A DNA stretch of 64,000 bases from Arthrobacter sp. N199823 (GCF_002929705.1 NZ_PJIN01000011.1:45706-109705); one strand, 5' to 3'. Shown: positions 51,982 through 60,247, counted from the stretch's first letter. Numbers and translations are program-made. The notes: generated from the letters alone by a model not told the origin.

Positions 51982-53175
51982 CTACTCGCGTTCCGACTGG
52001 CGTGAACGCTCCAAGTACGGCTTGGCCTTGGCCAATCCGTCCTCGAGGGCATGCACGGTGCCTTCCATGTTCTTGGCGGCCGAGGCGCGGAACGTGTCAA
52101 TGGCGTCCATGGTTTCAAAGACGTTATCGAACGCCTTCTGCAAGGTCTCCACGCTGACGCCGGAACTGGCCGCCTGCTGGTGAATGCGCACTGTCTGATC
52201 CTTGAGCATCTCACTGGTCTTGAGAATCATGTTGTTCGTGGTGGTATTGATGGCGTCGATCTGGTCCAGCACCATCTTCTGGTTGGCCAGCGCCTGGGCC
52301 ACAATCACGGCCGTGCGCAGCGCCGAAATGGTAGTGGTGCGGGCCCTGTCAACACCCTTGATCAGTTCAAGGTTGTTCTTGCGGACCAGATCCATGGCCA
52401 GGTAGCCCTGCACGGAAACCGCCAGCTGCGTCAAAATATCTTGGTGACGCTGGCGGATCGGGAACAGCACGTCAGCTTCCAGCTTTTGCGCCTGCTCGAT
52501 CTGACCTGAGGCGCGGGTAGCGTCGATCTTCTCAACGCATGCCGCGTCCAGGGCCTTGGCAAAGACCGCGTACTCGCTCAGGCTCTGCATGGTTTCCCAC
52601 ATCTTGACCTTTTCGCCAGCCAGGCTTGCGTTGTCCTTGAGGAGTTCATCCTGACCGGCCATCAGTGACTTGATGATGGCATCGAGCTGGGTCTGGGCTG
52701 ATTCATACTTCTGGAAGTACTTGGCCATCTTGTTGCCGCCGGGGATGAAGCCCAAGATCTTGCGGCCAACGCCTAGATCGGCATTGTTGGGCGTCAAGGA
52801 TTCGACGGTGCTGCGCAGATCGTTCAACGTCCCGGCAACCTGGGCCTGCGGGCCGTTGCCGCTCTTCTTGGAACCGGCAACCGAGGTGGAAGAACGTTCC
52901 AACATGCGGCTGGAGGCATCGGAGGAGTTTGACATTTCGTCGCCGCCAAGCTTTGAAATGCCATCCACCTTGGACGTGAATTCGGGGCTGCGAGCATCCA
53001 CCGTGGCAATTTCTGCAATGAAGTCTGCGGCCTGACGGCTGATCTCCACTTGGCGTTCGGCCGGAACGGGGACCATGCCGGGGGCTTCTTCCGCCACAAC
53101 GATTTCCGGGGCGTCGGGGGCCTTCAGGACGAGGGCGGTTTCGGCTGCTGTGGGCGGGGTCAACGGTGATGTCAT
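51982..53175 (-). CDS. telA: Toxic anion resistance protein TelA
   Basis: 397 residues from the ATG at 53175; the reading frame extends to 53412 but the upstream stretch lies over a repeat element. The TelA family is helical and cytosolic. Characteristic stretches include YFQKYESAQTQLDAIIKSL and ALRTAVIVAQALANQKMVLDQI. It takes part in tellurite and other toxic-anion resistance together with Ter proteins; the mechanism is not known. The N-terminus is a 30-residue Pro/Val-rich leader. Confidence 0.9.
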   Translation of the reverse strand: MTSPLTPPTAAETALVLKAPDAPEIVVAEEAPGMVPVPAERQVEISRQAADFIAEIATVDARSPEFTSKVDGISKLGGDEMSNSSDASSRMLERSSTSVAGSKKSGNGPQAQVAGTLNDLRSTVESLTPNNADLGVGRKILGFIPGGNKMAKYFQKYESAQTQLDAIIKSLMAGQDELLKDNASLAGEKVKMWETMQSLSEYAVFAKALDAACVEKIDATRASGQIEQAQKLEADVLFPIRQRHQDILTQLAVSVQGYLAMDLVRKNNLELIKGVDRARTTTISALRTAVIVAQALANQKMVLDQIDAINTTTNNMILKTSEMLKDQTVRIHQQAASSGVSVETLQKAFDNVFETMDAIDTFRASAAKNMEGTVHALEDGLAKAKPYLERSRQSERE

Positions 53176-53260
53176 GGTGAGATCCAATTTTCCAAGTTGT
53201 TGGAGGTTGCTGAAGTGCAGTTGTGTGGCTGAAATGGGCCCACGCGGCAATACCGGCTCG

Positions 53261-53330
53261 TTGGGCCCACGCGCCCGAGGGGCCCCAACTGCAGACGCGC
53301 CAGCGGCTGCAGTTGGGGAGGGCGTGGGGA
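53261..53330. repeat. Dispersed GGGCCCACGC intergenic element, copy C
   Basis: TTGGGCCCACGCGCCCGAGG to GGGAGGGCGTGGGGA, the same head and tail as 33435-33494. A perfect 12-bp inner hairpin has arms CCCCAACTGCAG (53283-53294) and CTGCAGTTGGGG (53307-53318). An extra partial head (TGGGCCCACGCGG) stands at 53235. The element lies between the terD stop and telA start. Confidence 0.8.
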
Positions 53331-53912
53331 CTAGCCCAGTGGAACGCCGAAGTCGGTGGCGATGCCGGCCAGGCCGCTGGCGTAGCCCTGGCCTACGGCC
53401 TTGAACTTCCATTCGCTGCCGTTGCGGTAGATCTCCGAGAACAGCATGGACGTCTCGGGGGCGGCGTCTTCGCTCAGGTCAAAGCGGACAATTTCCTGCT
53501 CGTTACCTTGGTTGACCACGCGGCAGTAGGCGCCGCGGACCTGACCGAAGTTCTGGCCGCGGGCTTCAGCCTGATCGATGGAGACCACAATGACAATGCG
53601 CTCCACATCGGCGGCAACCTTGGTCAGGTCGATGAGGATCTGCTCGTCGTCTCCTCCACCGTCTCCGGTGCGGTTGTCACCGAGGTGCGTCACCGAGCCG
53701 TCTTTGGCTGCAGGCTGGTTGTAGAAAATGAAGTCATCGCCGGAACGGACCTTCCCGGATGCTGCGACCAGGAGCGCCGAAGCATCTAGGTCAAAGGCCT
53801 CACCCGTTGTGGTGCGGGGATCCCAACCCAACCCAATGAGTGCCTGCTGCAGGCCCGGGTCGGTCTTGGTCAGGGAAAGGTTGTTGCCCTTGGCAAGCGA
53901 AAGTCCAGCCAT
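53331..53912 (-). CDS. terD: TerD-family protein
   Basis: 193 residues. It is closely similar to the adjacent gene at 54012-54593. The calcium-binding loops are present: FDLDAS, DNRTGDGGGDDEQ and the YCRVVNQGN region. TerD folds bind Ca2+ and associate with TerC-like membrane proteins, probably as a stress sensor complex. The start at 53912 has no close competitor. It lies upstream of a GGGCCCACGC element and telA. Confidence 0.93.
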   Translation of the reverse strand: MAGLSLAKGNNLSLTKTDPGLQQALIGLGWDPRTTTGEAFDLDASALLVAASGKVRSGDDFIFYNQPAAKDGSVTHLGDNRTGDGGGDDEQILIDLTKVAADVERIVIVVSIDQAEARGQNFGQVRGAYCRVVNQGNEQEIVRFDLSEDAAPETSMLFSEIYRNGSEWKFKAVGQGYASGLAGIATDFGVPLG

Positions 53913-54011
53913 GAAATCGCGTCCTTACGTTGTGAATTATCGGCAGGGTGCCGGATGCTATCAAAGCGATGGGGTGTGGTGCGCGAATAGTGCCCGCGCA
54001 CCACGGTGGAA

Positions 54012-54593
54012 CTAGTCCAGAACAATGCCGTAGTCAGTGGCAATGCCGTGCAAGCCACTGGCGTAGCCCTGGCCGACGGCGCGGAACTTCCATTCTGCGC
54101 CGTTGCGGTAAATCTCGGCAAATACCATTGTGGTTTCCGATGCGGCGTCCTCGGAGAGGTCGTACCGAACAATCTCGTGATCGTTTTCTTGGTTGATGAC
54201 GCGGCAGTATGCGTCGCGAACCTGACCGAAGTTCTGGCTGCGGGCTTCTGCCTGGTCGATCGAGACAACAATGACAACGCGCTCAATGTCGGCCGAGACG
54301 GTGTTGAGGTTGATGAGGATTTGCTCATCGTCGCCGTCACCTTCGCCCGTGCGGTTATCCCCCTGGTGAACAACCGATCCGTCCTTGGATTCGAGCTGGT
54401 TGTAGAAGATGAAGTCATCGTTGTTGCGGACCTTGCCGCTGGCAGTGACCAGCAGTGCTGATGCATCCAAGTCGAACTGGTGACCGCTGGTGGTGCGGGG
54501 ATCCCAGCCCAGACCGACCATGGCCATCTGCAGCCCGGGATCTGCCTTGGTCAGGGAAAGGTTGCTTCCCTTGGAAAGTGTCAAAGATGCCAT
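54012..54593 (-). CDS. terD: TerD-family protein
   Basis: 193 residues, about 70-75% identical by eye to the next gene downstream, so a tandem duplicate. It has all calcium ligands: FDLDAS at 40-45 and DNRTGEGDGDDEQ at 79-91. The C-terminal GIATDYGIVLD closes the fold. Likely part of the Ter membrane-associated sensor complex. Confidence 0.94.
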   Translation of the reverse strand: MASLTLSKGSNLSLTKADPGLQMAMVGLGWDPRTTSGHQFDLDASALLVTASGKVRNNDDFIFYNQLESKDGSVVHQGDNRTGEGDGDDEQILINLNTVSADIERVVIVVSIDQAEARSQNFGQVRDAYCRVINQENDHEIVRYDLSEDAASETTMVFAEIYRNGAEWKFRAVGQGYASGLHGIATDYGIVLD

Positions 54594-54663
54594 GAGAACT
54601 GAACTCCCTTAATAACTAAAAGTGTCACTTACAAACTAAAACGAAAAAGCCTTTGGCGAAACC

Positions 54664-55257
54664 CTACAGTGAGTTTGCTGCCGGTTGGATCAGGTCCATC
54701 GCGGTGCGCCCGTTGGCACGCTCGCCGATGGCAGTAAACTTCCAGCCGTCACCCTCACGGGACACTTTGGCCATGATCATGGCGGTGTGGGTGCCTGAAT
54801 CGGTCAGCTGGAAACGAGCAACTTCAGGGGCGCCAGCCGTTGAATCGTCAACGAGGCGGCAGAAGGCGTTCTCCACCAGGTCAAAGGTCTGGCGGCTGTA
54901 GCTGCTAATAACAAACACGATCTGCGCTACTGCTGGGGAAACCTTGGACAGATCTACCAAGATGGTCTCGTCGTCCCCGTCGCCTTCACCTGTCAGGTTG
55001 TCACCGGTGTGCTGGGTTGAGCCGTCTTTGCTCTTGAGCTGGTTGAAGAACACCGTGTCAAGGGCCTTGCCGGTGCCGTCGAAGAAGATGGCCGAGGCGT
55101 CCAAGTCAACGTCAGCAGCCTTCTTCATGCCGCCAAATAGGCCACGCTTAACCGGTGCTGCCGAGTCCCAGCCGAGACCCATCCGCACTCGGGTGAGGGC
55201 TCCGCCGTCGTTCTTCTTCAGTGAAAGGGCCTGGCCCTTTTGCAAACTAAGTCCCAT
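54664..55257 (-). CDS. terD: TerD-family protein (divergent paralogue)
   Basis: 197 residues. It has the VDLDAS loop and DNLTGEGDGDDETI loop, so calcium binding should be kept. It differs from the other TerD proteins by an insertion of 14 residues after WDS (GLFGGMKKAAD region) and a distinct C-terminus (LIQPAANSL). The first gene of the TerD group after the DUF475 membrane protein; the start codon follows the sequence TAACAAGGAGC. Confidence 0.93.
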   Translation of the reverse strand: MGLSLQKGQALSLKKNDGGALTRVRMGLGWDSAAPVKRGLFGGMKKAADVDLDASAIFFDGTGKALDTVFFNQLKSKDGSTQHTGDNLTGEGDGDDETILVDLSKVSPAVAQIVFVISSYSRQTFDLVENAFCRLVDDSTAGAPEVARFQLTDSGTHTAMIMAKVSREGDGWKFTAIGERANGRTAMDLIQPAANSL

Positions 55258-55305
55258 AACGTTTAGCTCCTTGTTAATTAGGTGTGGAAAAGCTGGGGTT
55301 TGATG

Positions 55306-56418
55306 CTAGCTGGTGAGCTGGCCGACCTTGAGTTCAGCCGCGGCACGCTTGTTTCGAACAATGGATGACAGGAACGCGGCACCAATGAAGACGACGCCGA
55401 TAATTCCTGTAATGACCTCATTGACCTCGATGCTGATGGTCAAGAGCAGGATGATGGAGAGCGCGCCAATGGCCCAGTGCGCACCGTGATCGAGGTATTC
55501 AAAGTCATCGAGTGTTCCTTCGCGAACCAGGAAAACCGTCAGTGAGCGGACGAAGATGGCGCCGATCAGGCCGAGGCCAAGGGCGATGATGATGGGGTCG
55601 GAGGTGATGGCGAAGGCGCCGATGACGCCGTCGAACGAGAATGACGCGTCAATGACTTCTAGATACAGGAACAGCATGAAAGCGGCCTTACCTACTGCCT
55701 TACCGACGCCCTTATTGGACTTCTTGGCAATTTTTGCCGCCTCGGCGTCAATGTCATCAGCGTCTGAATCGCCGTCCCCGTCGACGTCGAAGAGATCACC
55801 CAGGCCGTTGACGAGCATGTAGGTGACCATGCCCAAGATCCCGGCGATGAGAACGTCAATTTCCTTGCCGGGGCGGACCATGGCGGCGGAAGCCACCAGA
55901 ATGAGCAGGGCAATGACCATGGCGGCGCCGTGGAGCCGACCAATGAAAGCAAGCGGTTTTTCGAGCCACTTGAGCCAGTGGATGTCGCGTTCTTCGAACA
56001 TGAAGTCCAAGAAGAGCATCAGCAGGAAGACGCCGCCGAACGCTGCGATTTGCGGGTGTGCCTCGTGCAGCAGGTAGGCGTAGCTACCTACTGTATGGAT
56101 ATCGCCCTTTTCCAACGCCAGTTGAATGGCTTGGACCGGGTTGAGGTTGGCGGTGACGCCCACAATCAACAACGGGAATGCAACGCGCATACCCACGACG
56201 GCGATTAGGATACCGACCGTCAAGAACATTTTTTGCCAGAACGCGCTCATCTTTTCCAAGATGCGCGCGTTGACTACGGCGTTGTCAAAGCTGAGGCTGA
56301 TTTCCAGAACGCCGAGGATGGCACAGAGGATGAGCGCTTCGATGCCGCCGTAGAGGAAGGCGACAACAAGTGCCACTGCGGTGATCGCGAAAGACCATCC
56401 GAATGTTTTCATGAACAC
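55306..56418 (-). CDS. DUF475 membrane protein, TerC-superfamily
   Basis: 370 residues with about nine membrane segments. The TerC-type motifs are SLSFDNAVV (41-49) and EVIDASFSFDGVIGAF (second half), where the acidic residues line the metal site. Between segments lies a cytosolic loop with an acidic calcium-loop-like sequence DVDGDGDSDADD (211-222), followed by a basic stretch (KKSNKGVGKAVGK). The Ter locus starts here, so this gene is the first of the operon. It is the membrane core of the Ter complex. Confidence 0.9.
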   Translation of the reverse strand: MFMKTFGWSFAITAVALVVAFLYGGIEALILCAILGVLEISLSFDNAVVNARILEKMSAFWQKMFLTVGILIAVVGMRVAFPLLIVGVTANLNPVQAIQLALEKGDIHTVGSYAYLLHEAHPQIAAFGGVFLLMLFLDFMFEERDIHWLKWLEKPLAFIGRLHGAAMVIALLILVASAAMVRPGKEIDVLIAGILGMVTYMLVNGLGDLFDVDGDGDSDADDIDAEAAKIAKKSNKGVGKAVGKAAFMLFLYLEVIDASFSFDGVIGAFAITSDPIIIALGLGLIGAIFVRSLTVFLVREGTLDDFEYLDHGAHWAIGALSIILLLTISIEVNEVITGIIGVVFIGAAFLSSIVRNKRAAAELKVGQLTS

Positions 56419-57094
56419 GCGCTGACAAGCTCCTCAAGAGATCCCAAGAACTGCAACAGAACCAGGATTTAGTCGATCTGGATTCGGTCCCACGAAGCCT
56501 CACGGCGCGGGCCCGGATTGTTCAAACTCAATTATCTCCATTCACGCTACATATTCCTAATGGTTGGCCATTCCAAAAGGTTCCCGTTTGTCACCGAAAC
56601 TGGTGACAAACATATTGCCCCATGCCACGTTCATTGGGTCTGCGGTGGCATGAGGGTTGGCGTCCTGGCGGGTTTGCAGTTCCTGTTCACGTTTCTGCTG
56701 GTTCAAGATGAGGGTGGCCGGGATACCTGCGCTAAGCGTGGGTGCCGCGCGCTCAAATACTCGGTGGGTGACATGACGAAACTGTTGAACCTGAGGAATG
56801 AGGAATGCAGATGAGGAAGTGCAATTGCCCGACGGCGTGGACCCGGCTTGGCTTGGAGAGCTCCGCGGTGGATGTGTCCGCCATTTATCTGGCCCAAGTC
56901 ATCCCCGTTCAGGAGCCCCTTTCACCCCTACAATATGCGTGGGCCCTGGAATCCGGGTGGTCCGCAAGCGGCCGTCAATCAGAAGTGGCCGTGGGAACGC
57001 TGACAGCGCGCCCAGTTCGCAAAAGAGTCACACAGCAACAACAGCAATCCCACAACTACTGTGCAGCAACCATAACGCGGAGGGCCCCGAGAAC
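56419..57094. other. 676-bp intergenic region between the Ter locus and the nuclease gene
   Basis: Only weak open frames occur, with no ribosome sites or recognised domains. The stretch 56515-56580 is A/T-rich (e.g. CAATTATCTCCATTCACG) and probably carries the promoters for the Ter operon leftward. A 10-bp hairpin palindrome sits at 56586-56611. The 3' half (56800-57090) is GC-rich without further structure I can name. Confidence 0.5.
56586..56611. promoter_or_regulatory. Palindrome upstream of the Ter operon
   Basis: GTTTGTCACC (56586-56595) and GGTGACAAAC (56602-56611) are perfectly complementary with a 6-nt spacer. The site is 168 bp upstream of the DUF475 start. A dyad of this form suits a dimeric repressor or activator. 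The protein is unknown. Confidence 0.5.
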
Positions 57095-58213
57095 ATGAAC
57101 GAGATTTCCCTGGATGCCAAGGGCCAGATCAGGCTCAACGTTTTGCTCCGATGGGCGGCGGAGATGGCTCAGGCCGGACGCCAGGTACCCGATGCCAGCC
57201 ACCTCGAAGTCATTGCCCACACTAGGGTTGTCGCCATTGAGGGAGCAGGCGCCGCCATCGTGGATATGTGGGAGCCAGCCATCAGTTGGATGCTCAAACA
57301 GACCGCTTTTGGTGTCACAGAACCGTACCTTCACCTGCCAGAGGAGCTGCTGCTCCCGGAAGGCAGCGAACTGGTGGAGACCGCCGTCGTACTTGTAGAA
57401 GTGACCGCTGAGGTGAGTGAACAACCCGCCGCTCCTGAGCCGGTTGACCCTGAGCCCGCCGCGGTTGCGTCCGCCCCGGCAGCCCAACAAACGCTGCCGA
57501 AAGTGACGCCGGCCTCCCGAATCCCCAAATGGGAGCTCACGGCGATTGATCAGGTCCACGAGGCCATCAAGCGGTACCTCAAGCCATTGGAGGCGCTGCG
57601 GGCCCGGGATGCCAACGAAGGCGACACGCGCATGGTGGTGACCGACATGCTCTGTGAGGGCTTGGACTATGACAAGTTCAAGGACCTCACCACCGAATAC
57701 ATGGTGAAGCAGGAGTTTGCTGACTACGGGGTTCGGATCGACAAGCAGCTGGTGGCGTTCATCGAGGTCAAGCGGATCAGCCAGAAACTCAATGAGCGCC
57801 ACCTCCGCCAGGTGCTGATGTACGCGGTGAATGAGGGCGTGGAATGGATGGTGCTAACCAACGGTGCCGTGTGGCAGGCGTACCATCTGACCGGCGGGCT
57901 GCCCGTTGTGGTCGATATGGTGTTTGAGGTAGATCTGCTGGGGCCGGCGAGTTTGGCGGAGAAGACCGAGCTGATGTTCCTGCTGCATAAAGAGGCGTTG
58001 AAGCGCCGTCGTATTGATGAATTGTGGCGGCATCGTGCGGCCACCGAACCTGGGGCGCTGCTGGATGTGATCCTCTCCGGTGCCATGCTGGATGAGCTCC
58101 GCAAGGAAGTGCGCCGCAAGACCGGCATCGCCACCACGGCACAGGCGTTGAGCGAGGTGATCCGCACCGAGATTGTGGATCCAAAGCTCTTGGCCAAGCG
58201 GTTCAAGCCGTAA
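57095..58213 (+). CDS. Stand-alone restriction-like (PD-(D/E)XK, HsdR N-terminal type) nuclease protein
   Basis: 372 residues from the ATG at 57095, preceded by GGAGGG; an earlier start at 56798 yields a non-conserved 99-residue leader. The C-terminal 200 residues resemble the N-terminal nuclease domain of type I restriction subunits: MVVTDMLCEGLDYD, then FADYGVRID and IEVKRI giving the D...ExK catalytic pattern, then LRQVLMYAVNEG. The N-terminal part is helical and followed by a Pro/Ala/Glu-rich linker. No methylase or specificity gene is adjacent. It diverges from the Ter operon, which suggests, but does not show, a shared stress role. Confidence 0.8.
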   Translation: MNEISLDAKGQIRLNVLLRWAAEMAQAGRQVPDASHLEVIAHTRVVAIEGAGAAIVDMWEPAISWMLKQTAFGVTEPYLHLPEELLLPEGSELVETAVVLVEVTAEVSEQPAAPEPVDPEPAAVASAPAAQQTLPKVTPASRIPKWELTAIDQVHEAIKRYLKPLEALRARDANEGDTRMVVTDMLCEGLDYDKFKDLTTEYMVKQEFADYGVRIDKQLVAFIEVKRISQKLNERHLRQVLMYAVNEGVEWMVLTNGAVWQAYHLTGGLPVVVDMVFEVDLLGPASLAEKTELMFLLHKEALKRRRIDELWRHRAATEPGALLDVILSGAMLDELRKEVRRKTGIATTAQALSEVIRTEIVDPKLLAKRFKP

Positions 58214-58256
58214 CGCGAGGGTTCGGCTGGGCGGGTGCCCCACGTAAACTGGCTCC

Positions 58257-59291
58257 ATGAACCACCAATCTGTTGAAAACGTTGTCCCTGTAGCTGCGAC
58301 TGTGCTTCCCAAGGCCGAGCTGCACTTGCATATTGAGGGCACGCTGGAGCCTGAATTGATTCTGGCTCTGGCGGCCCGCAATGGCATCACGCTGCCGTTC
58401 CCAACGCTGGATGCGCTGCGGGAGCAGTATGAGTTCACCGATCTGCAGTCGTTCCTGAACCTGTACTACGCCAACATGGCCGTGTTGATCACGGAGGCTG
58501 ACTTTACGGACATGACCCGGGCATACCTGGCACGTGCAAAGGAAGCCGGCGTGCGCCATGCCGAGATTATGTTCGATCCCCAGGCTCATGTGGCTCGCGG
58601 CGTGGAACTTTCGACGGCGGTCAACGGCATTGCCGTGGCCCTCGCCTCAAGCGAGGGAGACTTTGGCATCACGACCGGGTTGATCGCCGCGTTTTTGCGC
58701 GATGAGCCTGAAGAATCGGCGACTACCGTGTTGGATCAGTTGTTGGACATGAATGCTCCCATCATCGGAATCGGTCTGGACTCGGCAGAGGTGGGCAATC
58801 CGCCGTCGAAGTTCATCCGCTTGTTCAAACGTGCCGCAGAAGCAGGGCTGCGACTGGTGGCTCACGCCGGCGAAGAGGGCCCGCCCAGCTATGTTGAAGA
58901 CGCGTTGAACCTGCTCGGTGTGGAGCGGATCGACCATGGCATTAGGGCCGTGGAGGACAAATTTCTTCTCAAGCGGCTGGTGGCTGAGCAGATCCCGTTG
59001 ACGGTCTGCCCACTCTCAAACGTGCGGCTGCGCGCCGTGGACACGCTGGCGGCCCACCCGCTGCCGCAGATGATTGCTGCGGGGCTGAACGTCTGCGTCA
59101 ACTCCGACGATCCGGCATATTTTGGCGGGTATGTGGGGGCCAACTTTGAAGCATTGGTTGCCGAGTTTGCTTGGGATACGGCGACAGTTGAGCTGTTGGC
59201 CGCCAACTCCATCCGCTCATCCTTTGCCTCTGACGAGCGGAAGGCCGAGTTGTTGGCGGAGCTTGCTGCGTGGAGCGCCGCGCAGGACTAA
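58257..59291 (+). CDS. add: Adenosine/adenine deaminase
   Basis: 344 residues. The zinc ligands and catalytic residues are in KAELHLHIEGT, HAGEEG, ERIDHGIRAV and NSDDPAYFGGYV. The last motif, with Pro and Tyr-Phe-Gly-Gly, is like that of prokaryotic adenine deaminases of the adenosine deaminase superfamily. Adenosine specificity is the usual annotation, but adenine is possible. It ends beside a nested hairpin that also serves the convergent gene. Confidence 0.88.
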   Translation: MNHQSVENVVPVAATVLPKAELHLHIEGTLEPELILALAARNGITLPFPTLDALREQYEFTDLQSFLNLYYANMAVLITEADFTDMTRAYLARAKEAGVRHAEIMFDPQAHVARGVELSTAVNGIAVALASSEGDFGITTGLIAAFLRDEPEESATTVLDQLLDMNAPIIGIGLDSAEVGNPPSKFIRLFKRAAEAGLRLVAHAGEEGPPSYVEDALNLLGVERIDHGIRAVEDKFLLKRLVAEQIPLTVCPLSNVRLRAVDTLAAHPLPQMIAAGLNVCVNSDDPAYFGGYVGANFEALVAEFAWDTATVELLAANSIRSSFASDERKAELLAELAAWSAAQD

Positions 59292-59377
59292 CGCTCCGCC
59301 CTCTTCGAGCGGCTAGCCTTCCGGCGGCCCAGCTACCCCGCCACCCGGCGGCCCGGAAGGCCCGGCCCTAGCGTTAG
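59288..59377. terminator. Nested hairpin between convergent genes
   Basis: CTAACGCT (59288-59295) pairs with AGCGTTAG (59370-59377), and inside it GCCTTCCGG (59316-59324) pairs with CCGGAAGGC (59353-59361). The structure spans the stops of the deaminase and the leftward LysE-family gene. It looks like a bidirectional terminator. Confidence 0.62.
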
Positions 59378-59384
59378 AGAATGG

Positions 59385-60122
59385 TTAGCCTCGGGCGAGC
59401 AGATCCCCGGCCGCCAGCGTCACTGGGCCCACCTGCTCGATGAGCAGGATGGCACCCAGTGCGCACATGATGATGCCGCTGGTCAGTGTCACCCCGCGGG
59501 CCGCTGCCGGACGTGAACGCAGCAGCTTGCGTGCGCCGAGTGCCACCAGCGAGTAGATGACGGCTGTCATTGCGACGAAGGAAAGTCCGAGAATTGCGGA
59601 TTGAAGCGGCACTGAAAACGCAGCGTCTGCCCTGATGAACTGCGGGGTGAGGGCAACGAACAGCAGCAGCCCCTTGGGATTGATGCTGCTGGTGCCAAAA
59701 CCTTGCAGGAACGGTCCCCACGCTGAGTCGTGTTTGCCGGCTGAGGAATCTTCAAGGCGCTGTCCGTCCTCAGAAAGGGCGTTTCCCGCAGCAGCGTTCA
59801 CGGGCAGTTCGCCGTTGGGTCCTACGGTGACAAAACCGGCCCCTCGCCATGATCTGGTGGTCATGAAACCGAGCCACAAAAGGTAGAGGGCCCCGGCAAT
59901 TGTCAGCCACAACAACAGGCTAGGCATGGCTGCCATGAGGGCAGCGATTCCGGCCGCAAGCAAGGCGGTGTGCAGGACGTAGCCGCCACACAACCCTGCG
60001 ACGGCAGGGATGAAGCTGCGTTTTCCCAGCCCGGAGGCAATCGCAAATGCCCAATCCGGACCCGGCGTGCAGGTCAGGGTGATGGCGACGATCAGGAAGC
60101 CTACGAGTGCCTGCGGGTCCAT
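59385..60122 (-). CDS. LysE/RhtB-family exporter with extended loop
   Basis: 245 residues, about six membrane segments. The N-terminal TLTCTPGPDWAFAIASGLGKR is the family signature, with GLCGGYVLHTALLAAG next. The family exports amino acids. About 45 residues of hydrophilic sequence (GPNGELPVNAAAGNALSED) lengthen the third loop compared with the usual length of about 205 residues. AGGAGA precedes the ATG. It diverges from the Lrp gene, which probably controls it. Confidence 0.88.
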   Translation of the reverse strand: MDPQALVGFLIVAITLTCTPGPDWAFAIASGLGKRSFIPAVAGLCGGYVLHTALLAAGIAALMAAMPSLLLWLTIAGALYLLWLGFMTTRSWRGAGFVTVGPNGELPVNAAAGNALSEDGQRLEDSSAGKHDSAWGPFLQGFGTSSINPKGLLLFVALTPQFIRADAAFSVPLQSAILGLSFVAMTAVIYSLVALGARKLLRSRPAAARGVTLTSGIIMCALGAILLIEQVGPVTLAAGDLLARG

Positions 60123-60209
60123 GGTTCTCCTGCTGCCGGGGTTGGTGGTGACGTTGGTGTTTGTCTACGGCAAGCTTAGGGAAAAAGGAGCCATAAGTGC
60201 TTACCTTTT

Positions 60210-60247
60210 TTGCCACAAAATACGGCAGTTGCGATAAGATATGTATG
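60210..60247 (+). promoter_or_regulatory. Candidate promoter of the Lrp-family gene, possibly leaderless
   Basis: TTGCCA (60210-60215) and TAAGAT (60235-60240) resemble -35 and -10 boxes with a 19-bp gap. The -10 box touches the ATG at 60241, so transcription would start near the in-frame GTG at 60247. No ribosome site is visible. This suggests a leaderless message beginning at GTG, two codons into the predicted frame. Confidence 0.42.

Noticed and set aside
56518-56814. Small rightward open frames in the Ter promoter region
   Set aside because: No ribosome site, no conserved motif and codon use unlike neighbours; the region is better read as regulatory.
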